Positions 26,430 through 35,359 of a DNA stretch of 64,000 bases are shown piece after piece. The position numbers were made by a program, and so were the translations under genes. Numbering within the stretch: the stretch's first letter is position 1; each line of letters opens with the position of its first letter. The notes under the pieces were generated by a model. The model made no database searches. It was given only the letters and a program-made list of their open reading frames with translations, and had not been told where the DNA came from. Source of the stretch: Hominenteromicrobium mulieris (lineage in GTDB: Bacteria > Bacillota > Clostridia > Oscillospirales > Acutalibacteraceae); contig JAJJOY010000002.1 of assembly GCA_021029595.1 (NCBI GenBank), forward strand, positions 372,001 through 436,000, given 5' to 3'.

Positions 26430-26443
26430 TGAAACCGCTTTCA
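26430..26443. promoter_or_regulatory. Putative LacI/CcpA-type operator 3
   Basis: TGAAACCGCTTTCA fits the cre pattern TGWAANCGNTNWCA at every position and is nearly palindromic. It lies between the divergent promoters. Confidence 0.55.
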
Positions 26444-26610
26444 CAACTCTTGCAGTTATTCAACTGTATTTCACTGGTTTTTTCAAAAATTTCGGAAATT
26501 TTGCAGGAATACTTTTTGTTCAGTCATTTCTATAGATTTAGGGCAATTTCATTTTCATGTGCAAGTTGAAATAATATAAACGTACTTTTGTTTTAATTGT
26601 TAAATCATGT

Positions 26611-26796
26611 TTATCTTTTAATCAAATAATTTTCGAGTTGTACACTGTAACGGCGTACCAAATTACAATTTTGTAATTTTTTAAAATTGTCTTCAAAAAG
26701 GCGAAAAACTTCATTCACATTTGCTTCTTCCCCCTCTGACCCGAAAATACGCAGGATACCGTCTTGTAACTTTCCTAATTCACATTTTGCACGCAT
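26611..26796 (-). CDS. Doubtful 61-residue open frame, possible gene remnant
   Basis: The frame encodes MRAKCELGKLQDGILRIFGS and continues to a charged, helical-looking end (LENYLIKR). An upstream extension to 26880 would overlap the plus-strand promoter and ribosome binding site of the isomerase gene, so I use the inner ATG. GGGAG precedes it but only two bases away. I recognise no family. It could be the C-terminal remnant of a lost gene or a chance frame. Confidence 0.25.
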   Translation of the reverse strand: MRAKCELGKLQDGILRIFGSEGEEANVNEVFRLFEDNFKKLQNCNLVRRYSVQLENYLIKR

Positions 26797-26814
26797 ATCT
26801 CCCGTTTCGGACGC

Positions 26815-26843
26815 TTGACGGCAGAGTAAAAACGCAGTACAAT
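26815..26843 (+). promoter_or_regulatory. Promoter of the sugar-isomerase gene
   Basis: -35 TTGACG, 17-base spacer, -10 TACAAT, with the start site about 50 bases before the ATG at 26899. Confidence 0.7.
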
Positions 26844-26898
26844 TATAGTGAAATGACCTGCACAGCAGGCAAACGGACAAGAAAGGATTGAACCTATT

Positions 26899-27753
26899 AT
26901 GGCACTTAAAGTCGGCATTCAGCTTTACTCCGTGCGCGACGAAATGAAAAAAGACCCGATCAACGCGATCCGCCAGGTCGCAGAGATTGGTTATAAGAAC
27001 CTTGAGTTTGCAAGCTCCAACGCAGATACAGACCCGGGCGTAGGCTTCGGCGTCAGCGTTGAGGACATGCAGAAGCTTTTAAAAGAAACCGGCGCAAACC
27101 TCATCAGCGGCCACATCCGCCCCATCAATGAGGAGACCATCGACCCGATGATCGCGTACCACACGCAGGTGGGCACGAAGTACCTCGGCCAGTCCGCAGA
27201 TTTCTACACCGGCTACGACCAGCTGATGGAGCGCTGCGAATATTACAACTGGGCGGGCAAAAAGCTCTCCGAGCACGGCATCAAGTTTCTCATCCACAAC
27301 CACTACCACGAGTTCCAGAAGCTGAACGGTAAGGAAATTCTGTTCCACATCATGGACAATACCGACCCGAACTACGTCAGCTTTGAGCTTGATACGTTCT
27401 GGGCAATGCGTGGCGGCATGGATCCGCTGGCTGTTATGGACCGCCTCGGCGACCGCCTGAAGCTCATTCACCAGAAGGATTTCTCCAAGACCTCCGATTC
27501 CCCGATCAACCTGTGGACCGTCAACGACCCGAACGTGCTCGTCACGTGGGACAGCTTCGGCAAGGGTTCCGACCACAAGGATTTCTGCGAAATCGGCACC
27601 GGCATCATGGACATCCAGTCCATCATCAACAAGGGCAACGAGCTTGGCGCAGAGTACATTGTGCTTGAGCAGGATCACACCCAGCTGACCCAGATGGAAA
27701 GCGTCCGCATCAGCATGGACAGCTTCCACAAGTTCTCCGGTCTGGATTGGTAA
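26899..27753 (+). CDS. Sugar phosphate isomerase/epimerase family TIM-barrel protein
   Basis: This 284-residue xylose-isomerase-like (AP endonuclease 2 superfamily) protein begins KVGIQLYSVRDEMKKDP. It has LIHNHYHEF, FELDTFWAMRGG and LKLIHQKDF, whose His, Glu and Asp probably bind the metal. Members isomerise or epimerise sugars or inositol derivatives; the substrate is unknown. AAAGGA stands before the ATG. Its divergent arrangement with the sugar importer suggests a shared catabolic role. Confidence 0.88.
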   Translation: MALKVGIQLYSVRDEMKKDPINAIRQVAEIGYKNLEFASSNADTDPGVGFGVSVEDMQKLLKETGANLISGHIRPINEETIDPMIAYHTQVGTKYLGQSADFYTGYDQLMERCEYYNWAGKKLSEHGIKFLIHNHYHEFQKLNGKEILFHIMDNTDPNYVSFELDTFWAMRGGMDPLAVMDRLGDRLKLIHQKDFSKTSDSPINLWTVNDPNVLVTWDSFGKGSDHKDFCEIGTGIMDIQSIINKGNELGAEYIVLEQDHTQLTQMESVRISMDSFHKFSGLDW

Positions 27754-27768
27754 ACCTTTTCTGAACTT

Positions 27769-27807
27769 AAAAGGGTATCTCGGCGAAAACCGAGATACCC
27801 TTTTTTA
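27769..27807. terminator. Bidirectional terminator between the isomerase gene and enolase
   Basis: A 15-bp perfect stem AAAAGGGTATCTCGG with a 6-base loop is followed by a T-run on the plus strand. The 3' flank overlaps the enolase stop codon, so it can serve both converging genes. Confidence 0.85.
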
Positions 27808-29064
27808 TTTGCCTGTACCGTACATTTCGTCCATTTCATTTTCCTTTGCAATGCGCAGCAGGCGGTTGTATTTTGCTGTGCGGTCGCTACGGCACGGCGC
27901 GCCGGATTTGATGAACCCTGCGTTTACGGCAACGGCAATATCCGCGATGCTTGTGTCCTCCGTTTCGCCCGAGCGATGCGACATGACGATCTTCATGCCG
28001 TTCTCCTTTGCAAGCTCCACGGCGGCGAGCGTTTCCGTCAGCGTGCCGATCTGGTTCGGCTTTACAAGCAGTGCGTTTGCGGCCTTGCGCCCGATGCCCT
28101 CGCGAATTCGTGTCGAATTCGTAACGAACAGGTCATCGCCGACAAGCATGATTTTTTTGCCGAGCTTTTCGGTAACGGTTGTCCACGCGGGCCAATCCTC
28201 TTCGCCGAGCGGGTCTTCAATAGAGCAGACGGGGTACTTTTCGCACAGCTTTTCCCAATACGCAATGAGCTGCGCGGAGGTGTATTTTGTGCCGCGCTTC
28301 GGTAAAAGATAGCCGTCGTTCGCCGTCCATTCGCTTGCAGCCGCGTCAAGCGCAATCTTCACCTCGTCCGTCGTGTAGCCCGCGCTCGAAACGGCCTCCA
28401 AAATGACCTCTATCGCTTCTTCGTCGCTTGCGAGGTTCGGCGCGAAGCCGCCCTCATCGCCCACGGAGACCGCAAGACCGCGCTGCTTCAAAATGCCGCC
28501 GAGCGTGTGGTAGATCTCACTGCCCATGCGCACGGCCTCCGAAAACGATTTTGCGCCCACGGGCACAATCATGAACTCCTGAATATCCACGTTATTCGCC
28601 GCGTGCGCGCCGCCGTTTAAAATGTTCATCATCGGCACGGGAAGCTTCTGTGCGTTCGTGCCGCCGAGGTAGCGGAAAAACGGTTGTTTATAGTGCGCGG
28701 CGAGCGCCTTTGCAGCAGCGAGCGACACCGCCAATGTGGCGTTTGCGCCGAGCTTTTCTTTGTTTTTGGTGTTGTCAAGCTCGATGAGCATTCTGTCGAC
28801 GTTTTGCACCGTCACGCGCTGCATATTTTCGAGCACCGGGGCAACGGTTTCCTCAATGCCCTCCACGGCTTTTTTTACGCCGCGCCCGAGATAGCGCTTG
28901 CGGTCATTATCGCGCTTTTCGTGCGCTTCAAATTTACCCGTCGATGCGCCGGAGGGCGCGTTCGCCGTGCCGACGGAGCCGTCGCTCAAGATGACCGTTG
29001 CGCCGACGGTCGGCGTGCCGCGGGAATCGAGAATTTCCGTCGCCAGAACCTTTTGTATTTTCAT
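27805..29064 (-). CDS. eno: Enolase
   Basis: This glycolytic enzyme converts 2-phosphoglycerate to phosphoenolpyruvate. The 419-residue protein has ATEILDSRGTPTVG at the N-terminus, PSGASTG, the metal ligands in the GDDLFVTN region, the catalytic Lys in KPNQIGTLTE and the SHRSGETED signature. The start at 29064 has GAAAGG 9 bases upstream; upstream in-frame ATGs lack spacing. It is monocistronic by appearance, flanked by converging and diverging genes. Confidence 0.97.
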   Translation of the reverse strand: MKIQKVLATEILDSRGTPTVGATVILSDGSVGTANAPSGASTGKFEAHEKRDNDRKRYLGRGVKKAVEGIEETVAPVLENMQRVTVQNVDRMLIELDNTKNKEKLGANATLAVSLAAAKALAAHYKQPFFRYLGGTNAQKLPVPMMNILNGGAHAANNVDIQEFMIVPVGAKSFSEAVRMGSEIYHTLGGILKQRGLAVSVGDEGGFAPNLASDEEAIEVILEAVSSAGYTTDEVKIALDAAASEWTANDGYLLPKRGTKYTSAQLIAYWEKLCEKYPVCSIEDPLGEEDWPAWTTVTEKLGKKIMLVGDDLFVTNSTRIREGIGRKAANALLVKPNQIGTLTETLAAVELAKENGMKIVMSHRSGETEDTSIADIAVAVNAGFIKSGAPCRSDRTAKYNRLLRIAKENEMDEMYGTGK

Positions 29065-29259
29065 CGTTTTCATCCTTTCTGTTTTGCAATACGCTTTCAG
29101 TATGTCCAAAAGCCGTTTTTTCATGCTTTATATCTGGAAAGTTGAAAACCACTGTGATATACTGTGCTCATCCTCAGTACACTGCACCAAAAGTAATTTC
29201 TGCATGATATCAAATAAAACAGCATCGCTTTAAAAACCAAACGGAAAGGAATTTTCACC

Positions 29260-30258
29260 ATGAACAAACTGCTGCACACCCCGCTCACCGTCCATAATGT
29301 GAAGCTCGCAAACCGCCTTGTCATGCCGCCGATGGCGACCGGCAAAACACCGGACGGTACCGTGCAGGACGACCTGCTCGCATACTACGACGCGCGCTCC
29401 AAGGGCGGCTGCATCGGACTCATCGTCACCGAACACGCTTACATCAGCCCCGAGGGCAAGGCACACGAGGGCCAGCTCTCCGTTTCACGCGACACCGATA
29501 TTCCGGGCCTTACAAAGCTTGTGGAGACCATCCATAAAAACAACACCCACGTCATCGCGCAGATCAACCACGCGGGCAGCGCGGCAATGGAGGAAATCAC
29601 CGGCTATCCGGCAATCAGTGCGAGCGTCACGGCACAGCCGGAGTATGCACGCAAAAGCGAAAAGCCCGTGCGCGAAATGACCGCGGACGACATGCACACC
29701 GTTGCAAAAAAGTTTGCCGAAGCCGCGCTGCGCGTAAAAGAAGCCGGGTTTGACGGCGTAGAAATTCATGCGGCACACGGGTATCTCCTTGACCAGTTCT
29801 ACTCCCCGCTCGGCAACAAGCGCACGGATGCTTACGGCGGCGACCTCGACGGGCGCATTCACCTGCTTTTGGACGTCATCCGCGCGGTGCGCGAAGCCGT
29901 GGGTGCGGATTACCTCGTTGCCCTGCGTCTCGGCGCGAGCGACTACACCGAGGGCGGCGCGACCATTGACGACGCGGTGTATGCCTGCAAAAAGTTTGAG
30001 AAAGCCGGTGTTGACCTGCTCGATATTTCCGGCGGCTTCAACGGCTTTACGGTGAAAAACCGAAAGGACCCCGGTTTCTTTTCGGACGCTTCCTCCGCGA
30101 TTCGCGAAGCCGTGCATGTGCCGGTCATTCTGACGGGCGGCGTGACAAAGGCGAACGAAGCCGAAGCACTGCTTGAGGAAGGCGCCGCCGACCTCATCGG
30201 CGTAGGCCGCGCGATTTTCAAGGATGCCGACTGGGCGAAAAAGGAAATGGAGGAATAA
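29260..30258 (+). CDS. NADH:flavin oxidoreductase, Old Yellow Enzyme family
   Basis: This 332-residue FMN-dependent TIM barrel has NRLVMPPMATGK at the N-terminus, VIAQINHAG, the HAAHGYLLDQFYSPLGNKRTDAYGG signature and GVGRAIFKD near the end. It probably reduces activated double bonds of an unknown substrate. The C-terminal FAD/NAD domain of the larger 2,4-dienoyl-CoA reductase class is absent. AAAGGAA precedes the ATG. The next gene starts three bases after its stop, so the two are probably co-translated. Confidence 0.93.
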   Translation: MNKLLHTPLTVHNVKLANRLVMPPMATGKTPDGTVQDDLLAYYDARSKGGCIGLIVTEHAYISPEGKAHEGQLSVSRDTDIPGLTKLVETIHKNNTHVIAQINHAGSAAMEEITGYPAISASVTAQPEYARKSEKPVREMTADDMHTVAKKFAEAALRVKEAGFDGVEIHAAHGYLLDQFYSPLGNKRTDAYGGDLDGRIHLLLDVIRAVREAVGADYLVALRLGASDYTEGGATIDDAVYACKKFEKAGVDLLDISGGFNGFTVKNRKDPGFFSDASSAIREAVHVPVILTGGVTKANEAEALLEEGAADLIGVGRAIFKDADWAKKEMEE

Positions 30259-30260
30259 CC

Positions 30261-31310
30261 ATGAAAGACGTGTGGAAAGTCTACTTTAACGGCAGCTTCG
30301 GCGGCAAAAGCCCGGACGGCAGCCACCCCGGGCAGGTGCTCAAGCTAAATCAAAAGTTCCGCTTTGCGGGACGCGATTGGTACGTGCCCGCGGCGTACCT
30401 TACCGCAAAAGGACTTGTGCTCGACATTCTCATGCGCGCTGATAAAGCGGTGCTCGAAGATTTCTGTAAAAAATGGGAGCACCTTGAAGATGAAGACGTG
30501 CCGAACGATGTATTCGAACAGGCGGAGCGCGAAAATCCGCTGGCTTTTGAGTTTTCGCCGCAAATTGAGCTGAACGGACAGACGCTCCCGTTTTCGCAGG
30601 GTCACGGGCTTTCGTACCACCCGCTGTTTCAAAACGCTGCGGCTTGTGAACCTGCACTCGACGAACACGGCGAAAGCGATTTTGACACGCCCACCGAGCG
30701 CGCGATCATCGACCACTACGGGCTAACCCCTGAAGACGGCTGGGCGATCCACCGCTATTCGTTCCCGTGGAAGACGAAGCGCCGCCCGAAAAGCATTTCG
30801 TCGTTCGCGTTGACGCTGACCCCGCAGCCCGTGTGCGTGCCCGGCGCGGAGTTTGAAGTTCAAAAGCCCGGCGACATATTTGCGTTTTCCCATAACGGCA
30901 TACCGTACACGCTGACGGCTCAGAATTTGGAGCCGCAGACGCTGCCGAAAAACGCTTTTTCCGACGCGCGTTTCGATTTTCCAAATCGATTTACCGCAAT
31001 GACCTATACGGTCTCGCCTGCCCCGCCGAAAAACCTCATCTCCGTTGAGGACTGCGCGCAGAACGATCCGCCTGTTGAGCGCGAAGCGCCCAAGGACTAC
31101 CCGTTCATGCCCGAAGCGCAAAACGCTGCCGTTATCGGCATCATCGGTGGCGCAGACGGACCCACGGCGCTGTTTGTCACGGCAAAAAGCGAAGACAAAA
31201 CCGTGCTGACCGCCTGCTCGGCGCTGCATTTTGCGCCTCCGAAGAAGATCACGTGGCGCATCGTCTTCCATGAAACGCCGTTTGCACCCGAGACATTTCC
31301 TCTTCTATAA
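30261..31310 (+). CDS. Uncharacterised protein with an OadB-type IGIIGGADGPT peptide
   Basis: This 349-residue protein has no signal peptide or membrane segments that I can see. The first 280 residues are unlike any family I recognise; the start reads MKDVWKVYFNGSFGGKSPDG. Near residue 292 it carries IGIIGGADGPTALFV, the signature peptide of the beta subunit of sodium-pumping decarboxylases (OadB/GcdB), which are otherwise all-membrane proteins. About 50 residues follow. The gene lies directly behind the OYE gene with a GGAGGAA site inside the end of the latter. No function is assigned; a flavin- or cofactor-linked role with OYE would be guesswork. Confidence 0.7.
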   Translation: MKDVWKVYFNGSFGGKSPDGSHPGQVLKLNQKFRFAGRDWYVPAAYLTAKGLVLDILMRADKAVLEDFCKKWEHLEDEDVPNDVFEQAERENPLAFEFSPQIELNGQTLPFSQGHGLSYHPLFQNAAACEPALDEHGESDFDTPTERAIIDHYGLTPEDGWAIHRYSFPWKTKRRPKSISSFALTLTPQPVCVPGAEFEVQKPGDIFAFSHNGIPYTLTAQNLEPQTLPKNAFSDARFDFPNRFTAMTYTVSPAPPKNLISVEDCAQNDPPVEREAPKDYPFMPEAQNAAVIGIIGGADGPTALFVTAKSEDKTVLTACSALHFAPPKKITWRIVFHETPFAPETFPLL

Positions 31311-31470
31311 AAACTTGAGCGGTAAAATTGTGAGCCTATGACTTCGTTCATGTGGAAAATCCCCTTCCGTTTCGGCTTTCCGCCTTTCTTCGGATTTATT
31401 ATAACCGACCGTTTTTACCCGCACAAACAGGCACTTCTTTGTAACTCTCTAAAACCCTGCGCCACATAAA

Positions 31471-31515
31471 AAAACACTCCAAAAAGCGGTTAAAACCAAC
31501 TTTTTGGAGTGTTTA
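31471..31515. terminator. Bidirectional terminator
   Basis: A perfect 15-bp stem AACACTCCAAAAAG with A-run and T-run flanks separates the converging genes ending at 31310 and 31533. The bases 31311-31470 before it hold nothing I recognise. Confidence 0.85.
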
Positions 31516-31532
31516 TCATTTTATAAGCTATC

Positions 31533-32804
31533 TTACACGAAATTCAGCGGGTCAACGCGCGTGCCGTTCTGGTAGACCTCAAAGTGGAGGTGGTTGCCCG
31601 TGGACTGACCTGTGGAGCCGACATAGCCGACGATCTGGCCCTTTTCCACATATTCGCCTGCGGAAACCGCAAGCGAGCTGCAATGCGCGTAGCGCGTGGA
31701 ATATGTACCGTTGTGCCAGATGAGCACGTTATTGCCCCAGGACCAGTGGTACTCCGCAGAGATGACCTGGCCGGATTCCGCCGCGTAAATGGGGGTACCG
31801 TACGGAACGCCGATGTCCACACCGCCGTGCGGCGAGCCACTGAACATGCCGCCGAAATACTGTGTGATGCTGCCGTAGCCGTAGCCCGCAAGCGGCCAAC
31901 TGAATGAAAGGTCGCCGGTGTTCAAAACATCGCTCGTGTTACCCGAGCCGGAAGACGTGTTGCCGCTGCCGGAGTTGTTGTTCGCGGCATTCTGGTTCGC
32001 TTCTGCCTGACGGCGTGCTTCCTCTTCCTTTTCGGCCTGCGCGTTTCGGTCTGCAATAAGCTGGTCAAGCTGCGAAACGTAATCTTCCTTCGCCGCCTCG
32101 GCCGCCGCCAAATCGCTTTCCGTCTCGCTGCTCTGGACATTCAGCTCGTCGATGAGCTTCTGGTTTTCTTCCTCGAGCGCCTGCAATTCTTCCTGCTTCT
32201 TTTCAAGGTCTTTCTTCTGGTCGGCAAGCTCTTCTTTTTCTTTGTTGAGCTCATCGCGCTGATCCTGCGTCTGAATGCGGTAAAGGCGGATTTTCTCCAT
32301 CAGCTCGCGGTCGTGCTTCGTGATGGTCTTCATTGCCTCGGAGCGCATGGAAAAATCGTAAAGGCTCGTGGAATCAAATAAGATCTGCAGCGTCGTCAGG
32401 TTGCCGCCGGAAGCATACAGCGAGCGCAAACGGACTTTCAATTCCGCAAATGTATCGGCATATTCCTCGTCCGCCTTTTTAATCTCGGCTTCGAGGTTCG
32501 TGATGTTCGTATTGAGCTGCGTAATGTTCTGCACCGCAAGGTCGATGCTCGTCTGGTACGTCGTGATCTGCTCTTCGAGCGTTGCCTGATATGCTTCGGC
32601 TTCACTCGTCTGGTCGCGCAGCGAATCAAGTTTTTCGTTAAGGCGCTCGGCCTCGGCTTCATTTTCCGCCTGCTGTGATTTAATGGATTCAATCTGCTCA
32701 TCGTATTCTGCCGTCGTGGTCGCAAAGACCGAGTTGGAGGAAATGAGCATCGTCACCGCCAGCACACCGGCCACAAAACGCAAGCTTTTTTTCTTCATCT
32801 TCAT
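31533..32804 (-). CDS. Coiled-coil M23 metallopeptidase (EnvC-like murein hydrolase)
   Basis: This 423-residue exported protein has a signal peptide over residues 1-29 (cut near VFA), then a long coiled coil (about 30-265, rich in Glu, Gln and Lys). A Gly/Ser/Asn linker follows, then a C-terminal M23/LytM domain with HGGVDIGVPYG and HLHFEVYQNG giving the zinc ligands. It is expected to cut peptidoglycan cross-bridges or to activate other hydrolases at the cell surface. GGAG lies 9 bases before the ATG. It stands alone between the terminator at 31471 and the fol operon. Confidence 0.92.
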   Translation of the reverse strand: MKMKKKSLRFVAGVLAVTMLISSNSVFATTTAEYDEQIESIKSQQAENEAEAERLNEKLDSLRDQTSEAEAYQATLEEQITTYQTSIDLAVQNITQLNTNITNLEAEIKKADEEYADTFAELKVRLRSLYASGGNLTTLQILFDSTSLYDFSMRSEAMKTITKHDRELMEKIRLYRIQTQDQRDELNKEKEELADQKKDLEKKQEELQALEEENQKLIDELNVQSSETESDLAAAEAAKEDYVSQLDQLIADRNAQAEKEEEARRQAEANQNAANNNSGSGNTSSGSGNTSDVLNTGDLSFSWPLAGYGYGSITQYFGGMFSGSPHGGVDIGVPYGTPIYAAESGQVISAEYHWSWGNNVLIWHNGTYSTRYAHCSSLAVSAGEYVEKGQIVGYVGSTGQSTGNHLHFEVYQNGTRVDPLNFV

Positions 32805-32942
32805 ATCGATTAACTCCGTGTTTTCACAAAAATCAAGAGTCCTAAAAAAACTCTACCCTTATAATATATTACAATTCGGTAACTTTTTCAAGGCTTTTTG
32901 AAATCTTTCTGTAATCAGACACGGAAAGTTTACATTTCAAAA

Positions 32943-32968
32943 GAAAAAAGGGAAGCACTTAGCTTCCT
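32943..32968 (-). terminator. Terminator of the folate operon
   Basis: On the minus strand a GGAAGC/GCTTCC stem with 5-base loop is followed by CTTTTTTCTTTT, about 22 bases after the folK stop. Confidence 0.75.
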
Positions 32969-32989
32969 CAATTTTCTGCATTAGAAATA

Positions 32990-33490
32990 TCAATCCAAGA
33001 TTTCTTTCGCCGCGCCGACGCGCTGCACGTCGTCCCCGTCTTTAAAGCCCGGTGCGTCCGCAAAATCGAAGCCGAACGCATTCTTTTCCGGAAACAGTTC
33101 CAAAAGCGGGAACAGCACGAACGCGCGCTCCAAAATGCCGGGGTGCGGCACATTGAGCTCCTTTTCGCGCTGTGTGAAGCCCTCGTACAGCAAAACATCT
33201 AAGTCCATGCACCGTGCACCGTGGTAAATTTCCCGCACGCGCCCCATCGCTGCCTCTATACCGAGGCACGCGCCGAGCACCGCGCTTGGCGAAAGCTCCG
33301 TTTTCAGCAAAACGCAGATATTCCAATAGTCCTGTTGCTCGTCCGGCACATCAAACGGCGCGGTCTGCCAAACGGAGGAAACATTTTCGACCTCCGTTTT
33401 CGGCAAATGCGAAAGCGCCGCGAGCGCTGCGCGCAGATTTTCCCGGCGGTCGCCTAAATTTGTGCCGAGCCCCAAGACGACGCGCTTCAT
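32990..33490 (-). CDS. folK: 2-amino-4-hydroxy-6-hydroxymethyldihydropteridine pyrophosphokinase
   Basis: The enzyme transfers pyrophosphate from ATP to hydroxymethyl-dihydropterin, the step before DHPS. The 166-residue protein has LGLGTNLGDRRENL, VSSVWQTAPFDVPDEQQDYWN and the Asp pair in GARCMDLDVLLY with HPGILERAFVLFPL. The start at 33490 forms an ATGA overlap with the folB stop and has AAGGAG. It is the last gene of folE-folP-folB-folK. Confidence 0.95.
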   Translation of the reverse strand: MKRVVLGLGTNLGDRRENLRAALAALSHLPKTEVENVSSVWQTAPFDVPDEQQDYWNICVLLKTELSPSAVLGACLGIEAAMGRVREIYHGARCMDLDVLLYEGFTQREKELNVPHPGILERAFVLFPLLELFPEKNAFGFDFADAPGFKDGDDVQRVGAAKEILD

Positions 33491-33849
33491 GCACGGCTCC
33501 TTGTCATTTCGACCGAGACGTAATCGAACACCGCGTTGATGGGCGCTTCCGGCTTTTTCAGCTCCACCGTCACGCTCTGCACCTTCGGGTAGTTCTCCAA
33601 AATCGCATCGCATACCACCTGCGCCGCGCGCTCAATGAGATCATATTTCTGCGCCGTGAACACCGCGTTCACCGTTTTGCGCACGGCGGCGTAGTTCACA
33701 GTCTCGTTGAGGTCATCTGTCTGCGCCGCGCGGGAAATGTCCGCCTGCATTGCAATGTCTAAAATAAACTTCTGGCCGTTTTCCTTTTCCTCCGGGTTCA
33801 CGCCGTGGTAGGCAAATATCTCAAGGCCCTTAATGCGTATTGTTTCCAT
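33487..33849 (-). CDS. folB: Dihydroneopterin aldolase
   Basis: This 120-residue protein starts METIRIKGLEIFAYHGVNPEEKENGQ, the usual FolB opening. It has NYAAVRKTV and a Lys-containing VELKKPEAPI segment near the end with the catalytic lysine. It splits dihydroneopterin to hydroxymethyl-dihydropterin and glycolaldehyde. It overlaps folK by four bases and follows folP by seven. Confidence 0.95.
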   Translation of the reverse strand: METIRIKGLEIFAYHGVNPEEKENGQKFILDIAMQADISRAAQTDDLNETVNYAAVRKTVNAVFTAQKYDLIERAAQVVCDAILENYPKVQSVTVELKKPEAPINAVFDYVSVEMTRSRA

Positions 33850-33856
33850 TTTATAC

Positions 33857-34684
33857 TCACTTTCTGAATTGCTTTATCGCGTCCGCTACGCGCGCCGCCT
33901 GCACCGCTTCAAACGTATCGTGCGCGCGCACCATGTCTGCGCCGAACAGCACCGATGCCGTATGTGCCGCCACCGTGCCCGCCATGCGGTCTTCAAACGG
34001 CGGGTTGCCGCAAACAGCACCGATAACGCGTTTTCTCGACGTCGCCATCAAAAGTGCCGTACCCGGCACGCGGATTTTCTCCGGATTTGCGATAAGCGCG
34101 AAATTTTCCTCATTTGTCTTGCCAAAGCCGATGCCCGGGTCGAAGCAAAGGCGATTTTTATTGACGCCACGCTGTTCCGCTTCCGTCGTTTTCTTCTCGA
34201 AAAATGCCCGAACGCGTTCCAAAATGTCGCCGCCCGCGCCGTTCAGGTCATCCGGATCGCCGGGGTGCATCACGATGCAGCCGCAGTCGGTGTTTTCCAC
34301 CGCGCGCCACATTTCCGGTGCAAAACCCGTCACGTCGTTGATGATATGTGCGCCGGCTTTGAGGGCTTTTTCTGCCACCTCGGGGTAAAACGTGTCGATG
34401 GAAACAGCAAGATTCGTCTTCTCCGCAACTGCCTTCACCACGTTTTCAATGCGCGCCCATTCTTCTTCGGGTGAGATGCGCACGCTGCCCGGGCGGGTGG
34501 ACTGCCCGCCGATGTCCACAATGTCCACGCCCTGCGCTTCCATCTCTACCGCGTGGCGCACCGCTTTTTCGGGGTCAAAATACTTGCCGCCGTCGGAAAA
34601 CGAATCCGGCGTCACGTTCAAAATGCCCATCACATAGGTTCTGTTCAGCGGAAAGTGTTTTCCCGCCGCGTAAAATTCCGTCAT
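33857..34684 (-). CDS. folP: Dihydropteroate synthase
   Basis: This 275-residue TIM-barrel enzyme joins p-aminobenzoate to the pterin pyrophosphate. It has MGILNVTPDSFSDGG, DIGGQSTRPG, the IINDVTG loop, DPGIGFGKT and the closing TSRKRVIG motif. It is the classical sulfonamide target; no resistance insertion is evident. It sits 10 bases after folE in the fol operon. Confidence 0.96.
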   Translation of the reverse strand: MTEFYAAGKHFPLNRTYVMGILNVTPDSFSDGGKYFDPEKAVRHAVEMEAQGVDIVDIGGQSTRPGSVRISPEEEWARIENVVKAVAEKTNLAVSIDTFYPEVAEKALKAGAHIINDVTGFAPEMWRAVENTDCGCIVMHPGDPDDLNGAGGDILERVRAFFEKKTTEAEQRGVNKNRLCFDPGIGFGKTNEENFALIANPEKIRVPGTALLMATSRKRVIGAVCGNPPFEDRMAGTVAAHTASVLFGADMVRAHDTFEAVQAARVADAIKQFRK

Positions 34685-34694
34685 ATCGGTCTCC

Positions 34695-35255
34695 TTACTT
34701 TGCGAGCAGCAGCATGACCTCGTTGCGGGTCTTCGCTTCCGTACGCATGCAGCCGCGCAAGGCAGAGGTCTGCGTCAAAGCGCCCGCCGCACGCGCGCCG
34801 CGCATCGTCATGCACAGGTGCTCCGCTTCAATGAACACCGCCACGCCGCGCGGATTCAGGTTTTCTTCGATAAAGTCCGCAATCTGCGCCGTCAGACGCT
34901 CCTGCACCTGCGGACGCCGCGCAAAGCAATCGACAATACGGGCAAATTTGGAAAGCCCGATGATCTTGCCGTCGCGCGGGATATACGCAATATGGCACTT
35001 GCCGATGAACGGCAGCAAATGGTGCTCACATACGGAGTAAAGCGGAATGTCCCGCACAAAAACGAGCTCGTCGTGCTCGCCCTCTTCGTGGAAAATTTTG
35101 AGATGCTGCTTCGGGTCGGATTTTAACCCCGAGAAAATCTCCGCATACATGCGTGCCACACGGTTCGGCGTTTCCTGCAGGCCCTCGCGCTCCGGGTCTT
35201 CTCCAACAGCCAGCAGAATTTCCCGCACCGCTTTTTCGATTCGTTCCAGATCCAT
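34695..35255 (-). CDS. folE: GTP cyclohydrolase I
   Basis: This 186-residue enzyme opens GTP to dihydroneopterin triphosphate, the first step of folate synthesis. It shows [12 protein letters not shown], the zinc site in [21 protein letters not shown], and [21 protein letters not shown]. The Cys/His zinc ligands (CEHH, and C in [10 protein letters not shown]) are intact, so this is the zinc-dependent class. It is first in the fol operon, and a TATAAT -10 lies at 35294-35299 upstream with a poor -35. Confidence 0.97.
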   Translation of the reverse strand: MDLERIEKAVREILLAVGEDPEREGLQETPNRVARMYAEIFSGLKSDPKQHLKIFHEEGEHDELVFVRDIPLYSVCEHHLLPFIGKCHIAYIPRDGKIIGLSKFARIVDCFARRPQVQERLTAQIADFIEENLNPRGVAVFIEAEHLCMTMRGARAAGALTQTSALRGCMRTEAKTRNEVMLLLAK

Positions 35256-35359
35256 AAATGAACACCCTTTCCCTCATGTTTCTCGTTTCCGTCATTATAG
35301 CACAGAAGCTGAGAAAAAGAAACGGCCCGCAGCGAAATTTGCCGCAAACCGTGCTTTCT

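Larger units (their letters stand above)
25979..26898. other. AT-rich regulatory region between the sugar importer operon and the sugar-isomerase gene
   Basis: This 920-base stretch is visibly more AT-rich than its neighbours, above all 26150-26640. It holds two divergent promoters, three cre/LacI-like sites (entered separately) and one doubtful 61-codon frame at 26611-26796. I see no other gene, RNA or mobile element in it. Confidence 0.6.
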
